From Mucidula mucida (lineage: Eukaryota; Basidiomycota; Agaricomycetes; Agaricales; Physalacriaceae), in NCBI GenBank assembly GCA_015501055.1, contig JADNYV010000175.1, forward strand, positions 1 to 64,000: a stretch of DNA of 64,000 nt, in the 5' to 3' direction. Within the stretch, counting starts at the first letter, position 1, and each line of letters starts with the position of its first letter. A program made the position numbers and the translations under genes. The notes beneath the pieces were generated by a model. The model saw only the letters and a list, made by a program, of their open reading frames with translations. It did no database searches and was not told where the DNA came from. This document shows positions 22,226 through 35,200 of the stretch, piece by piece.

Positions 22226-22350
22226 ATGGATGACGGCAAAATGGAGCGGGTGGCGGCGAAATGGAGCGGGTGGCGGCGAAATGGAGCGGGATGGCGGCAA
22301 AACGGAGCGGGATGGCGGCAAAACGGAGCGGGATGGCGGCAAAATGGCGA
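22226..22350 (+). repeat. Minisatellite, about 20-bp unit
   Basis: About five to six tandem copies of a unit like AATGGAGCGGGTGGCGGCGA. The later copies have lost or gained a base and read AACGGAGCGGGATGGCGGCAA. It lies just outside the retrotransposon. Confidence 0.85.
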
Positions 22351-22784
22351 CGAGAGGCTATTCAGTACGCTGTTGAACGATCTGCTCCTTTCAGCATGCC
22401 TTGTAATTATATTCCATTTTATTTGTGCCACACAGACATCATCCACATTCTACTCGGCTACAACGGACTCTAATACTACTGTAAATAAATATAATCTTTA
22501 TTATCACCACGCTGGCACTACGCTCCTGGACGTTATCCCGATTCCCGCCAGTCTCCACAACATTCGGATCCACCGGGCCGATATGTCGCAGACGTTGAAT
22601 TTTGTCTAAGTCCAACTATGTGACGTCATCATCGCTGGACCTCACCACTTACCATGAAGTCTTATCTTTGGCGACGTTCTACTCATTCGCTCTCAAAATT
22701 TTTTTTTGGCGGCACGCCCAGGTACGTTTATCAACACGCTGTAAACGCTGTATGTACTCAAATACATAATATATTACACTACAG

Positions 22785-25705
22785 CTATCCGTTTGTCGCC
22801 ATCTTCTCCATTACCCACGACGCATCCTCAGCGGCCCGTTCCCATTCGTCGAAATCACTCTGAGCCTGCTCCGAGACGACCATACCCCACCAATATAGAC
22901 ATGCCACGACACTCAACATCCCATTGACACCCCTTACGTCAAGCAAACCCCAGTCTCGCTGTTTTCGCCCCAGCTTCGGATGTTTCCAATCCTCACCTTC
23001 CTTCTCTCGCCAGTCGGGTTGCAGTCCATTGTACCACGTCCGATACACACACTTGAAGGCAGCGAGATTGCTTGCGTCGAGAGTGGTAGGCATTATCTTG
23101 GATCGTGTCAGTCGCCTGTACTGAATCCATTTGCTTAGCATCGCAGGCCGACCGTCCCCCGCCAACTCTCCTCTCTTCTCGAAATTGTTCTCCTCCTCCA
23201 GGAGCGTGAAGCGATCAACAAGTTGTTGCCAGCGTGGGCCCAAGGTTGGCACGGCGTCTTTGAAGAATTCATAAGACGCTTTGAACCATATTGGGGCATC
23301 AACAAGCGCCTCTTCAACCTCCGCAGCACGCTTGTCGGCCTCAGCATCCAACAGCGGTGAAGGTACTGCGGTGCTCGGCGCATGATTTGTCGCGCTGTCT
23401 TCTCCTCGGCTCTCTGCACCGGTGTCAACATCCATATCGTTTCCTTCATCGCTTCCATTACTCGCGCCGTTTTGGCCATCTACATTCATATCGTCTCCCT
23501 GACGCGTCACATCCTTTTCACCGACCCCGCCAGAGTCCAACGCGCCATTGCCACTGCCGCCAGGACCCTCTACACCAGATTGATTCATTAATGACAGACG
23601 GCCAGACCTGCGACGCTCAGCCGTAGAGTCCACTGGCGTCTTTGGCTTACGTTGCTTTACGGGCCTCTCGGCGGGCGCCATCATTCTCCTCAAATCTGCC
23701 GCCGAGATGAACAGGGCTTTGTATGCCGCTGACTGATGGATAGTCACAATTCTGCTCTCTCTAGCCTCTTCGTATGTCGGTATTCGTGGGCCCAACCAAC
23801 CTTCCTCGTCTTCGCTCTCATCTTCGCTCAATAATTCTGTACGATTGGGGATAATAGAAGACGGCGAAGGGGCAGATGGGTTATGGGGGGGTAATTGTGT
23901 GTGACTGGACGTGTTTTGGGACAAGTTTGGAGTCTGAGAAGCTGGAGTCTGGGAGGCAGCAGTTTGGGAGGCTGCGGCTTGCGCCACATTGTTCGGCGCA
24001 CTCGCGGACTGAGTAGTTTTGGCTGCTCCACCCTTCACAGACGTCTTCTTGGGTAATGCCTTCTTTGGCCTCGGCACATTTTCCTTTGATGCCGCCACCT
24101 TCTCACCCGTCGCTCTCTTCTTGGCAGGCCGGCTACTGTTATTGGTCCGTTTTGGCCCACGGCGTCGCTTCTTGACCGGTGCTGTCTCCTCTCGTTCCTC
24201 ATCCTCGTCCTCCTCATTGTCGTCGTCATCTTCCTCGTTGTCGTTGTCGTCATCTATGTCAAAGTTGGGTTGGATAAGACTGAGATCGTATTCGAGGTCC
24301 TCAGGTGCCCTTGCAGACGAGCCTCCAGTGTTGGACGAGATTTTGGCCGCCTCAAGCTGTACCGAGGTGTAGCACGTCGCGACATAATCCTCAAGATATT
24401 CCTTGTAGTTTTGAAATTTCTTCCGCTTCCACTTTGTCATGGTGGTCGCAGGCGTCTCAAGATTTTTGCCACTAGAAACACTATATGACAAGAAGGTCAG
24501 TCAATAAGCAGTATTATGAAGATGTTGACTTACATAATGACAGAGATTTCGCCGCCGTATTGAGGCATTGGACCTGCAGCGTGAACAATCAGCTGCAGGC
24601 CCGTACACGCGCCAATCATCTCAGCGATGGGCTGTAGGAAGTTCGGTAGTTGCTCAATGCATCTATTTATGCAAGGTTAGTCTAAGCCTGGTGCGAGACA
24701 TTAATAGAAGCTTACTTGGCCCGGTCGACAGGATCCTGCAAAGGGGGGGCCTTTACCACTTGGAGAAATTCCGCCTTAGCGGCTTCTGCTTTGGATTTGG
24801 CACGTCCAGCGTATGCCTCTCTCTCCTCGTCGGTCAATTTTGCGGACATATCCCGGACCACCTTCTGGCAAAAGCTCGGCTTCTGCCTCCCCCTTTCGGT
24901 TCCGCTGGTAACAGCAGCCTTCCAGCGCGCTGCGATTGCAGTCTGGCAAGCCTCCCTATTCTCCACCTGAAACTGCTGCATTGCCTGGCGTGCCTTCGCC
25001 GGCCTCGCGACACCATTCAGCTTCGCCCATCCAAGTGCCATGGGGTCCTTGAGGAGGTCCTTGGCCTTCGTGTTGCGAGTACGCGCAACACGGACACGAG
25101 TCGCGCGATACTCGAACCACCGCCGTATCGCCTACACAATATCAGTACGTGTTATTAACGGACAAACTGAATTAATTTACCTTTTTCAACTGCTCGACAA
25201 TGCCTCTCTTTTTAACCATGTCCTCATCTGAGAGCTCCTCTCGGGGCATGACCACGTCGCTGCACCATTCGTTAACTGGGAACGGCGGCTCCTCGCTGTT
25301 TGGGATGAACCAGTGAATCTTGGTGAAATACTGCCGGTAAATCTCGTCTAGAATGGCGTCCTCTTCATCCCCATCTTGGCACGCTATGAAACGGGCGAGA
25401 TATCCCATCAGGAATATATGGCGATATCCATCCGCCCAGCCACGATTGGTTTGGCGAGCAGCCTTAGGGATCGGAATGTAACTTTTCTTTTTGGTGCGAG
25501 GGCGCGGTGTGTTCTCTTTGTCTTCGTCCGAGTTGTCAGAGTCAAGAGGGAGTGCGCCCTTGGGGTTCTGGGTGTTGGGCTCGCGGCCGGGTGAATTACC
25601 CTTGGGGTTCTGGGTGTCGGGCTCGCGGCTGGGTGGATTACCTCCCTCGACATTCTGGGTGTTGGGCTCGCGGCTGGGTGGATTACTGCCCTCAACGTTC
25701 TCCAT
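22785..25705 (-). CDS. Large uncharacterised accessory protein (921 aa)
   Basis: Family not recognised. Four exons keep phase: 25181-25705, 24716-25131, 24534-24662, 22785-24480. The N-terminus carries four imperfect PSREPNTQN repeats. Next is an Arg/Lys-rich helical part (WFEYRATRVRVARTRNTKAKDLLKD, then WAKLNGVARPAKARQ). Then come a stretch QLIVHAAGPMPQYGGEISVI, a very acidic run DDDNDNEEDDDDNEEDEDEE followed by basic KKRRRGPKR (a likely nuclear signal), Ala/Gln/Pro low complexity, and a folded Trp-rich C-terminus (WFKASYEFFKDAVPTLGPRW, WYNGLQPDWRE, LYWWGMVV). It starts 174 bp from the divergent gene at 25879. From experience such genes are multicopy in mushroom genomes and lie near transposons, which is inference here. 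A nuclear role is likely. Confidence 0.8.
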
Positions 25706-25878
25706 TATGGACGATGGTTACAGCGCGACGGACTTAACGCCGTCAAATTCCAAACAAGTTCCTTGCGCCTCTGTGTACCCTGATTAGTTTAGGCTATATT
25801 TCTCAAGTAGTTAGGCACTCAGATCTATCTAGAAAACTGCATTTCAATTTAAATCTAGTCACATCTACAATCACATCC

Positions 25879-26605
25879 ATGTCTTGGACTGATGACTACG
25901 ATAACCACCCACCCGCTGCCACATCCATGTCTTGGGCTGACGAGCCGTATACCCCCCATACTGGATTCTCCCTTTCGCAAGCGATAACCGTTGCTGACTC
26001 CGATAACGAGGAGAATAGCGAGGGTGGCAATCTCAGTGATACTACCTCCAACGGCGGCGATGATCAAGATGTCAATGAAGGCAATGATGTTGATGAAGAC
26101 AACGATGTCGATGTTATCACCCACCTTGGTTAGTCTTCCTTGATATTGACATTGATCTCCTACTTACTCTCCTTTAGTCCATCCTACGCCTTCTTCTGTA
26201 CCTGCCTCCGTTGTCCCGGCTTCTGCTACAGCTGCAAACCCGCCGGCTGCTGCAGGCTCATCCCACACAGCTACTGCCCCCCCCGCTGTAGAGCCTTCCT
26301 TCGTCGCTGGCGTCGCGTACTACACTGTGCCGACAGAGGAGCTTGAGCCGCACAGCGATTCAGTGTGCTCCACGTGCTGGTACGTTGTTACTCGCGGGCG
26401 CTTCGTCGGCGTCTTCTCTGAAGCGTAAGTGATTTACCGCCCTTCGGCCTTGTACTGACTGCTTGCTCATTGCAGTTCTATGGCCGATGACACAGTGACG
26501 GGTGTCTCGAATCACTTCAGGCAAAAGAAGAACAATCTGCTCACTGCCCTTGACGTGTTCAATTTGTCCTTAAGGCGTGGCGCTGTCGCTGTTGTTAATG
26601 TTTAA
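25879..26605 (+). CDS. Protein with C-terminal RNase H1 N-terminal (viroplasmin-like) domain
   Basis: Three exons (25879-26128, 26178-26424, 26476-26605) give 208 residues with consistent phase. The N-terminal half is acidic (SDNEENSEGGN, then DVNEGNDVDEDNDVD). The middle is Ala/Pro/Ser-rich. The C-terminal part reads CSTCWYVVTRGRFVGVFSEA, then VTGVSNHFRQKKNNLLTALD. This is the pattern of the RNase H1 N-terminal / caulimovirus viroplasmin fold (YVV..GR..GVF, V.G..N..F, then T...AL). That fold binds RNA:DNA hybrids or dsRNA in known members. No RNase H catalytic domain follows. The gene is divergent from the 921-aa gene. Confidence 0.72.
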
Positions 26606-27388
26606 CGGTTTAGCCATTTGTATCATAGTGGCTTATGTCGATTTATGTATACTTGCAAATGGAGTTGTTCATTTTTTAAACTCAGTTGTCGGAAAGGAAA
26701 TGTCCATAATCAAATTCGCTTTCTCTCAACCGTCATGCTCATGAGCGTCCCATATGATGACCTCCCAGCCCTTGAATCTATTCCTGAATATCCTCACTAT
26801 AGTGAGTTCTTCTTTCTTCGGACATCCTCGTTACCTTACTTGAAACCTTTGAGGCTCATACGGGGAGTATATAGAGGCATTCTGGGCTAACATGGCTTAT
26901 GTGACAACTCATGGTGCACCTTGTGTCTTTCCTCTTCCTCTAGGCACTAATTGCTATCAGATTCCATGGTCTCAAATTCAGCCGTCACTGTGACTTACCC
27001 GATCACAGTGTTGACAAATTCTACTGCATCCGCGGACCTTTCTCGGGGGGAACCATACACAACTTTCTTAGGTCATCGCGAAGGGGTCGAACGGGATAAT
27101 TTGGCGTACTATGACAGAGCTCACATTCATCAAAGGCAGCCGCGTAGTCCACGTTGCCATGGATAGATATAGCGTCACATTTGGTCCTCACTAGTATGAT
27201 TGGAAAATGTTATTTCAATTTGCCCGTCTTGGACTTAGTAATTGGTTGCCCTGTTGGGCGTGTTTGAACTGGGTATATGTTTCTTCCAGGACTCCTGGAC
27301 GGTTTCACGCGGTGGCAATATCATTGGAAATTGTTGGCTCAACCAGGATAGCAATTGTCTTTCTGTCGACGTCCATCTCACTCTGACG
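26606..27388. other. Interval without a clear gene
   Basis: Possible small exons (for instance SVPYDDLPALESIPEYPHY near 26740-26800), but I could not connect them in frame. Confidence 0.4.
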
Positions 27389-28117
27389 ATGGACGCCCTA
27401 ACTGCCATCGAGGAGTACGACGTCCTCACTGACAGTGAGTCTGGCGACTCAACCGCATCCTCTGGCTGAATCTCTCCTAGGTAGGATTGTTTTTCCGCCG
27501 TCTCGACCTGGACTTTTACTTAGCTCTTTCCAGTTCAAACCAACGTGCCTCGGGCAACTACTCCCCGTACTCAACGCCTTCAGTGTTGTGCGTGCTTCAG
27601 CCATGTATCATGAATTGTAGCTAACATCTGTTTTAGAGAACGCGCCAGCAGACATGCCTTGAGAAAGCGGGGTCTCGAGCTGCTGCAGCCCGTCTCGGAC
27701 ATGATCCGACAGTACCGGTGTATCGTCAGTTATCGCAAGCCACTAGTCTTCGTCGCGGATACTGTACGCATTGCTCTCAAGGTTTCCCACTATGCCCGCG
27801 ACGTTCTTATCAATGCCGCGGAACGAGTGTGCCCGCTTGCGGAGGACATTGTCCCCTACGTTCGCGATATGCATATGTTTGTCGCCGAGCATGAGGCGTG
27901 GGCGAGCAGAACAGAGAAGCTGCTGAACGAGGTCATGAATCTGTACTATACTCGCGAGCTGTTGGATAATGTGCTGCAGCGCACCTTGGCGTTGGCTGAT
28001 AGTCACCGCCTGGAGTATGGCATGCGCATTGTTCCAGTATACCTGCAACATTTACCTTATGCGCGGCTGCTCAAGGAAGGCATCAGGAAGCGGTCTTACT
28101 TGTATTTACGTGTTTAA
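27389..28117 (+). CDS. Uncharacterised helical protein (exons approximate)
   Basis: The last exon is convincing as coding. It starts after an acceptor at about 27636 and reads ERASRHALRKRGLELLQPV, then a long amphipathic helical stretch with Tyr/Arg/Val-rich repeats to TAA at 28117. A likely first exon begins at 27389 (MDALTAIEEYDVLTDS) with introns between. The exact splice set is not certain. No domain recognised, and no signal peptide or membrane span. It belongs to the same accessory block as the KDZ transposase. Confidence 0.5.
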
Positions 28118-28357
28118 CTATGCCAAAATTGATACATACATCATGTCTTCTCCATCAGTTCATGAGCTCCAAAATCCCTAAGCCGTTCCACCCGAGTAGG
28201 TACATGCGCATTCCTGTGGCGCAATAGTTCAACTGTCAAACCTTAACCCTAGGTAGTTGCCTTATTTGGCTTGAAATGGCGAGCTCGGGAGCGCTGTAAA
28301 GGGCGCTGCGACACAATTAACAGAAAATAAATTAGATACAATGATAGGTGCTACTAT

Positions 28358-29199
28358 TTGCTACCTGCTCGTACAATTTTGATATTTTGGTCCAATAAAA
28401 GTCCAAAGAATCGCAAAAGTGATTTAGGTTCCATTCGTGTAATTGTGATCTACCCATCTACTCTTTCTGGCACTTACCACATCTGCGACTTGCCAGGGCA
28501 ATTATCTCACGACCTTCAACTCCCCATATGCTTGTCAAAATGGGTTGAAAGAAGAAATACACGACTGAAGAAGAACATAGAGAAGCCAAACAGCATCAAC
28601 GCATGGATTATTACTGGCGGTACATTCATGGTGCCGTTATCAGTTGTCCTTACTCAGTGGGATGATTTAGTTGCCGCGAGGAGATTAAAGTCACTCAAAA
28701 TGCTAAGTATCAAGCATGCCGCACATCCTGTGATACGAGAAATGCCAAAGATCTCATCGTGCCATGCGCGTCTCACTTACAAAACTTGGGTTTTGCTCTG
28801 ATGGTTATTTTCAGAGTCAATCGGTCTATCCCCACTCCAGCTTCTTTCAAACTTATAGCTCGCGAAGCTGAGAGCAAACTCAATAACATGACACACTCCA
28901 ACCTCATCGTGTTTGCTCTCGAGGCTGCACGACGCTCCTTAGTCTTGCCTTCCGATCAAGCTTGGTCCGAAATAACTGAAATCATGCGCAAATTGATCGC
29001 GCTCCATGAGCCAGTACAGCAGGCCAGGAATGCTATGTTTACACATCACGGTCGTCAGTACGCAGAGTGGCGGGTGATTCAGGGCATTGAGGATTCGTTT
29101 TGCAGGGTGGAAGAGTACATTGACAGCATTCTTAGGTGTCTCAATGATAACACACTCAAGGAGTATATGAGAGATCGCATATTTGCATTTTGTCCGTAG
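28358..29199 (+). CDS. Uncharacterised ORFs, possibly two exons of one gene
   Basis: The frame at 28801-29199 encodes a helix-rich segment (FKLIAREAESKLNNMTHSNL, HEPVQQARNAMFTHHGRQYA, then CRVEEYIDSILRCL). It resembles the preceding gene in style, with alternating helices. The frame 28358-28801 may supply the upstream part. No family is recognised, and the start is uncertain. Confidence 0.4.
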
Positions 29200-29215
29200 T
29201 TACTATATGTGATAC

Positions 29216-29799
29216 TTACTGCCGTACTGCTCGAACCTCGTTGCGCCTCTGAGCTGCAGAGAATTTGCGCGTGGCCTCATCCAAAGTCGTCCACAACTCG
29301 TAAGATGCGCCCTTGACGCCGACAACATTTAGCTGCGCTTTGAGCCTCATTAGAGCCTGAGTCAATATGACCTCTTTGGATGTATGGCATGGACTCACAA
29401 CAACGGATAAATGCCAGGAGTCAGTCCACAATAAACACAGTACCATTTCCTGAGTTCGAGACGATCACTCAACGGGCTCGCAGATCCGGTAAGGTTAAAA
29501 GTAGTTGTTGTGGGGAGTTGTAGCTGGACATCAATCCAACCGCCACCTTGCACGCACTTTCTGATCCAACCCACATGCAGTGCATACTCGAAGGCTCGCT
29601 GGGCACGCTCAGCCGTGGAGTACCGCATGAAGATTGCTCCTTCCACCTCGTGGATGCTAGGCCTGGCTGCACGCCAGGTTGTATAGATCCCGGGTACCTT
29701 GCCTGCAAAGACAACAAGAGGTTTATCCGCCGAAACTCCGGACGTACGGGGCCGCTTGTAGCGCTTGCGGATGGCTTTCGCGATGGCACCCTCGTTCAA
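29216..29799 (-). CDS. Protein with two RNase H1 N-terminal-like domains
   Basis: The minus frame at 29395-29799 gives a basic N-terminus (AIAKAIRKRYKRPRTSG). A first domain follows: KPLVVFAGKVPGIYTTW, then FMRYSTAERAQRAFEYAL. A second domain begins KWYCVYCGLTPGIYPLL and continues in the next frame at 29216-29446 as QLNVVGVKGASYELWTTLDEATRKF. Both have the hallmark of the RNase H1 hybrid-binding fold (aromatic-rich first strand, P-G-I-Y, then a T/S-x-x-x-A helix). The short intron or break between frames near 29400 does not resolve in phase. An upstream acidic exon (about 30020-30180, EEDLTNEYPDPEVEGLIRAF) probably belongs to the same gene. Confidence 0.6.
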
Positions 29800-30418
29800 A
29801 ACACTCGTTGATGCCTGAGACCTGAAAGATGGATTAGAGCAGTGATATCAAGGTCATGGAGACAAACCAGTCTGTCATAGAGTATTAAGTCCCATCTGAT
29901 CGCGATACAGCATAGAGAGTACCGCCGCCAACGCTAGACGTGCCCTGAGCCTGCGCTGATTGAACTGCAACAATTTCAGATTAGAAAAAACAAATACGGT
30001 TGGCGGCACTCACCAGGGGGGCGCTTGAACATATCTGAATCGCGAAACGCGCGAATGAGGCCCTCGACTTCTGGGTCGGGGTACTCATTGGTAAGATCCT
30101 CCTCAACAAAAGTTTCAGGTGCAGTGTCGTATTGTGAGTCGGACTCGTCCGAGTCTCAATTAGCCAGATCGCCGAGTTGTTTAAGGAGAGAGGAGTAGGC
30201 ATCGCCAACCACCACGCCGGATGTGATCTGTGATTAAGTAGGAGAGAAACCAGATCAAACCAGCACAGAATAGGCCATAGGCACAAGGAAGAAGAGCTCA
30301 GGACCAAAAGGAGGTGATAACAGAATTTGATTTAAAAGTTTACAGATTTCATATCATCCAGTCCGCCACAGTCCCAGCAAGTCCCGCAGATTTTGGCAGT
30401 ACTTGCAAGCCTCACTGT

Positions 30419-31781
30419 TCACTGTGAGGATTTTGTGTCTTGGTATTGACCAGAATATGTGGCAGTGACCCACCAGAGCTGTTTTATCGTCACGGGGTCC
30501 TGGTGGCGTCCCGCATGAATTGAGGGTGTTCGGAACCAGTTGAACCGGATCCTCGGTCTCTGACCATACGTCTGTAAAGGATCAATGTCTTTTCCATCGG
30601 GCGAGAAGAGTAACTTACTTTGACTGTCGTCCAAACTCGGCCCATTTGTGTTGTCTTCCGGCCATCCAATTAAATGAAGGAGCCGGTAATAGTTGACATC
30701 CTCACGGTCCAGACCAACAACGCGCAACAAAATGTGTCGCCAGAGCTCTCCGGCATCCAGTAATGCTCGCAGTTGAATGAAGTTAGCTGCGTCAAGGATA
30801 CCGCACTCCTCGAACGCGGGAATGAGCCCAGACACGTTCGCTCTGAACAAGACCGAGCGCATGCTGTCGGCCAAGCGGTAGGGGAGTGGAATATCTCCAA
30901 CAGCGCGCTCCAAATCGCGATCTCGAGGTGGTGCCGCCTCTGAAGATGCACTTAATATCATTTGTACAATGCACAGACTGAATGCTTACCATAGACCGTT
31001 GCTTGGGTATAAGGATTGCGTCTTCAAAGGACTGTTATGGGCTGTTGTGCGGGCAGTTGGCTTTCCAGAAGCCTAGAAACACATGAAGTATGATTAACAA
31101 AGGGAAAGAACACGTACAGCTGGGCATTGGCGTCGCACTCATGTAAATTGAGTGGGCTTGAGAAGCGGGTCATGGTTGCAAAAGATGCAAGCTAACACTC
31201 AGGGATGCGGGGGCATAAGACATTGAATTTGAAGGACTATAATACAGAGGCATTGGCCAATGATAACCCCATCAAGACCTCATCATCATCTTCCTGATCT
31301 CTGTTACGCTAGCGCGAGAATGAGGCGGACTTGACTAAATGGAGTTTAGGGATAAACGTACCACGTGAAGCGCATGATTTGTATGATAGTCGAGAGTAAT
31401 TTCGGAGAGGTCAATAGTAGCGAGCCACCGTGCTGCCCCAGCCACGCCCTGAATCTTGGCGCGTCAACATGTCTCGTAGCCTGAGAGAATATGTTAGCAT
31501 CTATTGAGGTAATAAAACGGGAAGTACCTACCGCCTGTGTCGAAATAAATGTTGTTAACACCGCCAAAATAATTCATCAGACACTGGAACACGTACCAGT
31601 TTTCATCGTATTTGTCCATACCAAGGACAGCACGGAGTAGTGACGCATATATCCAGTGAAAACTGGCATAGGCGACATGGCGCAGTGCAACGGGGGTGAA
31701 GATGCCCATCTCAGTGAGCTCCGGAATCAGATAAACACCATCCTGAAGGTTCAGTTGCGCAAAAAATGTGGTCTCAAACAT
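30419..31781 (-). CDS. Uncharacterised gene with a duplicated about 55-residue module
   Basis: Exon-like frames at 31494-31781 and 30419-30961 encode two related modules: LIPELTEMGIFTPVALRHV, then LLRAVLGMDKYDENWYVFQC; and LIPAFEECGILDAANFIQL, then LLRVVGLDREDVNYYRLLHL. A middle exon (about 31370-31490, DAPRFRAWLGQHGGSLLLTS) lies between. Splice sites are only partly resolved, so the extent is approximate. No known family. The pattern suggests a helical repeat domain duplicated within one gene. Confidence 0.5.
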
Positions 31782-32269
31782 CTCTTCTTTTGAGATAGCG
31801 CCTAGTACGGATTCGAGATTCTCGCAAATGAGTCTGCATTAATGGTTCAACAACAATGGAAGAAAGATAATCAAGATGCGAACTGCTGGGCCTCCTGCGA
31901 CGCTGGAACCGTACTATTCGAGGGCTTGAGCATGTCCGTCGGTTTTGGACCCAACCAAAACAGCTCGCAGTCGGACATGGTGATAGTTTTAGCGCGAAAA
32001 GATACCAGAAGGAAACGAGGAAAAGACCAAGAAATTTGAATTTCACGCGGCCCGATGACTTGCGCGCCAAGATAGAGCAAATCAGAATCTGACCAAAAAA
32101 GTCTGGCGGGTAGCCATGTTTCTGCTTGTAGTTGTTGCAGGGCAAGACATGATTGCGATGAGTAAACAAGGTGTGATACATCATCACGTAAACACGTACA
32201 GCCAGAGATAATTTAGGCCAACATGGCGACACTCCTCCCGCCCTGGAACGCGGCTGTACCTCCGCCAGC

Positions 32270-35200
32270 ATGGTTGAAACATCACGCAATCGACGACTGA
32301 CGCCCTATGAGCACCAACAGCATGCCATATTTCATCAAAACGTGCTTCGCGTCAATGGCTTGACTGCGGGAGCGCCAGCTGTCGGTCGGCGGAGCAGGGT
32401 CTCAGACATGATAGATGCTTCTGGTCCATTACAACAACAGCGACAATCCCAAGGCTCCCTCCTTCAGCGCGACCACACTTACACCTTTTCTCGCAATGGC
32501 GCTTGAGTCTACGGCGAGCAGGATGCGCCTCGGCCGAAAAGAAAGAAGGCGCACAATGAAGACGCGTCTGGATCTGCTCCGGCAAGAGAGGTTGACGAGG
32601 GCTGGTCGCCTTGGACCGCAGTCAACGACGTAGGGGATGACTCTGCGCCAGGGTCTTGGGAGGATGATGAGGAGGCGGAGACAGATGCACCCCCATCTCA
32701 AAGGCAAGGGTTGCCCTGCAACACTCTCGACACGGGCGGCGAAGACATAGACTCGGAGACCGAGGATGGCCCCGCAGATACGCAGACAACTGCCTCAAAT
32801 GCAACATTGTCAACTTCCTCAAATGCAACATCGTCTAAGACAAAGAGCAAATGATACCAAAGCTCGGTATGTTGCATTTTCTTATATTGTAAGTGAATTA
32901 ACTGACTTATGTGGTAGGATGATCCCATGTCAGTATGGAGGATGTACGAGGACGATTTTCTCACCGAAACAATGGTCAGCGAACATCTCGAGTATGGCGA
33001 CGGGTGTGATTCTTGTGGACGGCGCTGGACTGCGGATAGGAGAGACACTCGGACGGAGGAAGACTGGGCTACGCTCACCAATGAGTTATACCAATGCGTG
33101 ACATGCGGTAATTCTCTTTGGTGCAAGATGTGCTGCGTAGACCGTCATCGACGTACCCCGTTACATTCTTTGAGGGTGCGTTGTTCTTGCTAAAATCATG
33201 ATAATGCGCTGACATCTATTAAGGTTTGGCAGGGCAAGGGTTTCTTCAAGAAAGTGACTCTCCGAGAGTTGGGTCTGGTCTACCAGCTTGGCCATTGAGG
33301 GGGTTCATGTGCCATGCCAAAGAAAGCAAAGGTGGTGACCATGATGCATGTAAATGGTGTCCACCAGCCGTGCATCCAGCATTGTGGTTGCAACCGTCAC
33401 GCCGACAACGCTAATACCTGGCGAGAGCCAATGGAATCTGGCTGGTATCCCGCGACGACTGTTAACCCCCAGACTTTTGCAACATTTGAGGTGCTTAACT
33501 ACTATCGGCAACTTAACGTCAGCGCTACCGTCAATGTTTGCGACTTTGTGACATGTCTGGAACGTCTAACAGATCCGTTATGACTCGAGTGGGTACCTGA
33601 CCGCTACAAGTCATTTGCGATCATGACACAACAATGGTCCTTTTTAAAGCGGATGCGGTGAAGGGGTATTGCTCATCTGCCAGGAGGGATCAAGTCTGCA
33701 ACACTGGGCTCAGCCGCAGTCCGTTGCTGGGCATGTCCACACCCCAAGGTGAACTTGCCTGAGGGTTGGTGTGATGTCGCTGAGAACTTAAAGTATGTCC
33801 ATCATCATGTTTGATTATAACCACCTAACGATTGTCATTTAACAGATTTAAGCATCGTCTGTATCTCGGTTTGGACACCAATTTTTGTATGGACAGCAAG
33901 CTGCGCCGCCTCAGCAAGTATAAGGCGTATCCTATCTTGGCGGATGGGCTTGGATGCATAGTTCCGAGCGAAAACTACACCGAGCATCTTAAGCACTACG
34001 TGACCGAGGAGGATGTAAGTTTCTCATAAGTTTTATAATTATTGATTGTAATGAATTCACTCTAGGTGACGACGTGTATTGCCTTCGCCGCCCTGATGCA
34101 GAAGGAAACCCGTCAGTCGGCAGGATTACGCACAACTGGTGTAGGAGGGTGTATCTGCACGCGCCACGAGATCATTCGCCCTCTCGGATTAGGTGATCTA
34201 CTAAAAGGTGAACGGTATGTATCACCTTTGAGAGTTGTGTTGCCAAATATTAATTCATTGCCAGGTATGCAAATATGGATTATATATTCTGGGCTTCGCT
34301 TCTGGGGGAGGAGGTTGCAGATATCTTGGTATCTTACAATATCGGCTGTCAGTGGCAGGTGCATCTGGCCAAGCGACATAAAGGAATGCCGACTTTACTG
34401 CGAGCCGACCCACCCGCGGGCGTCAACCGTCCTTCTATTATGGTCGCTCTGCCAGTGTGGCACGGAGCAGTTCACGAGGAAGATTGCACGTACGCAAACT
34501 CTATGTGATACAGGACGGGCGCGGGTATGACTGATGGCGAGGGTGTCAAGCGCATGTGGTCCCTTCTCAACCCTTTCGCCACAGCAACTAGGGAGATACA
34601 CGCTGACACGCGTCATGAGAACCTCGAAGATGCAATCGACGACCATAACTTTCAAAAGAATCTTGGTCTTGGTGAGTACCTAACTATTTTATTATGTCTA
34701 TCTAATGTGTTCTTGGCAGTAACATTACTCCCCAAGCGTCTAGAAGTGGCAAAGGAGGAGTGTGCCAAACAAAAGTCCAACTTTGCCCAGAGTTCTATGG
34801 CATTGGGCCCCGAGGGTCGCGCGCAGTGGCAGGCGGACATTGTGGCATGGCATTTGCAAGAGAGCCTACCACAGGCTCAGAAGACGGTGAGTAATCCGTA
34901 TGTTTGTAAGTTCAAGAATGGTAAGTGATAGTTGGTGCCTCCTACTCTCCACTAACGCCAATTACAGAGGCTTTGACGGAGAAACAGGCTCGGGTGCAGC
35001 TGCAGGAGGCAGAGGCTGAAGAGCTGAAGCGTTTGAACGGCGGTGTTGTTCCAAAGGGCCGGAAATCAAGTCAGACCGTCTTTGTGACTCTTGGTCTTCG
35101 TCTTATTGGTATATAGTGGGTACACATGTTTTATTTGCAATGTATGCACGGCTAACGAAATTATTAGAAACTGTATCATAAATTTAGCCAAGGCAAGAGT

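Noticed and set aside
22261..22609. Repetitive open frames over the minisatellite
   Set aside because: Created by the 20-21-bp tandem repeat in several frames; not a gene.
31774..32289. 171-codon minus-strand open frame
   Set aside because: No conserved pattern or splice structure. It lies between a gene start and the KDZ leader.
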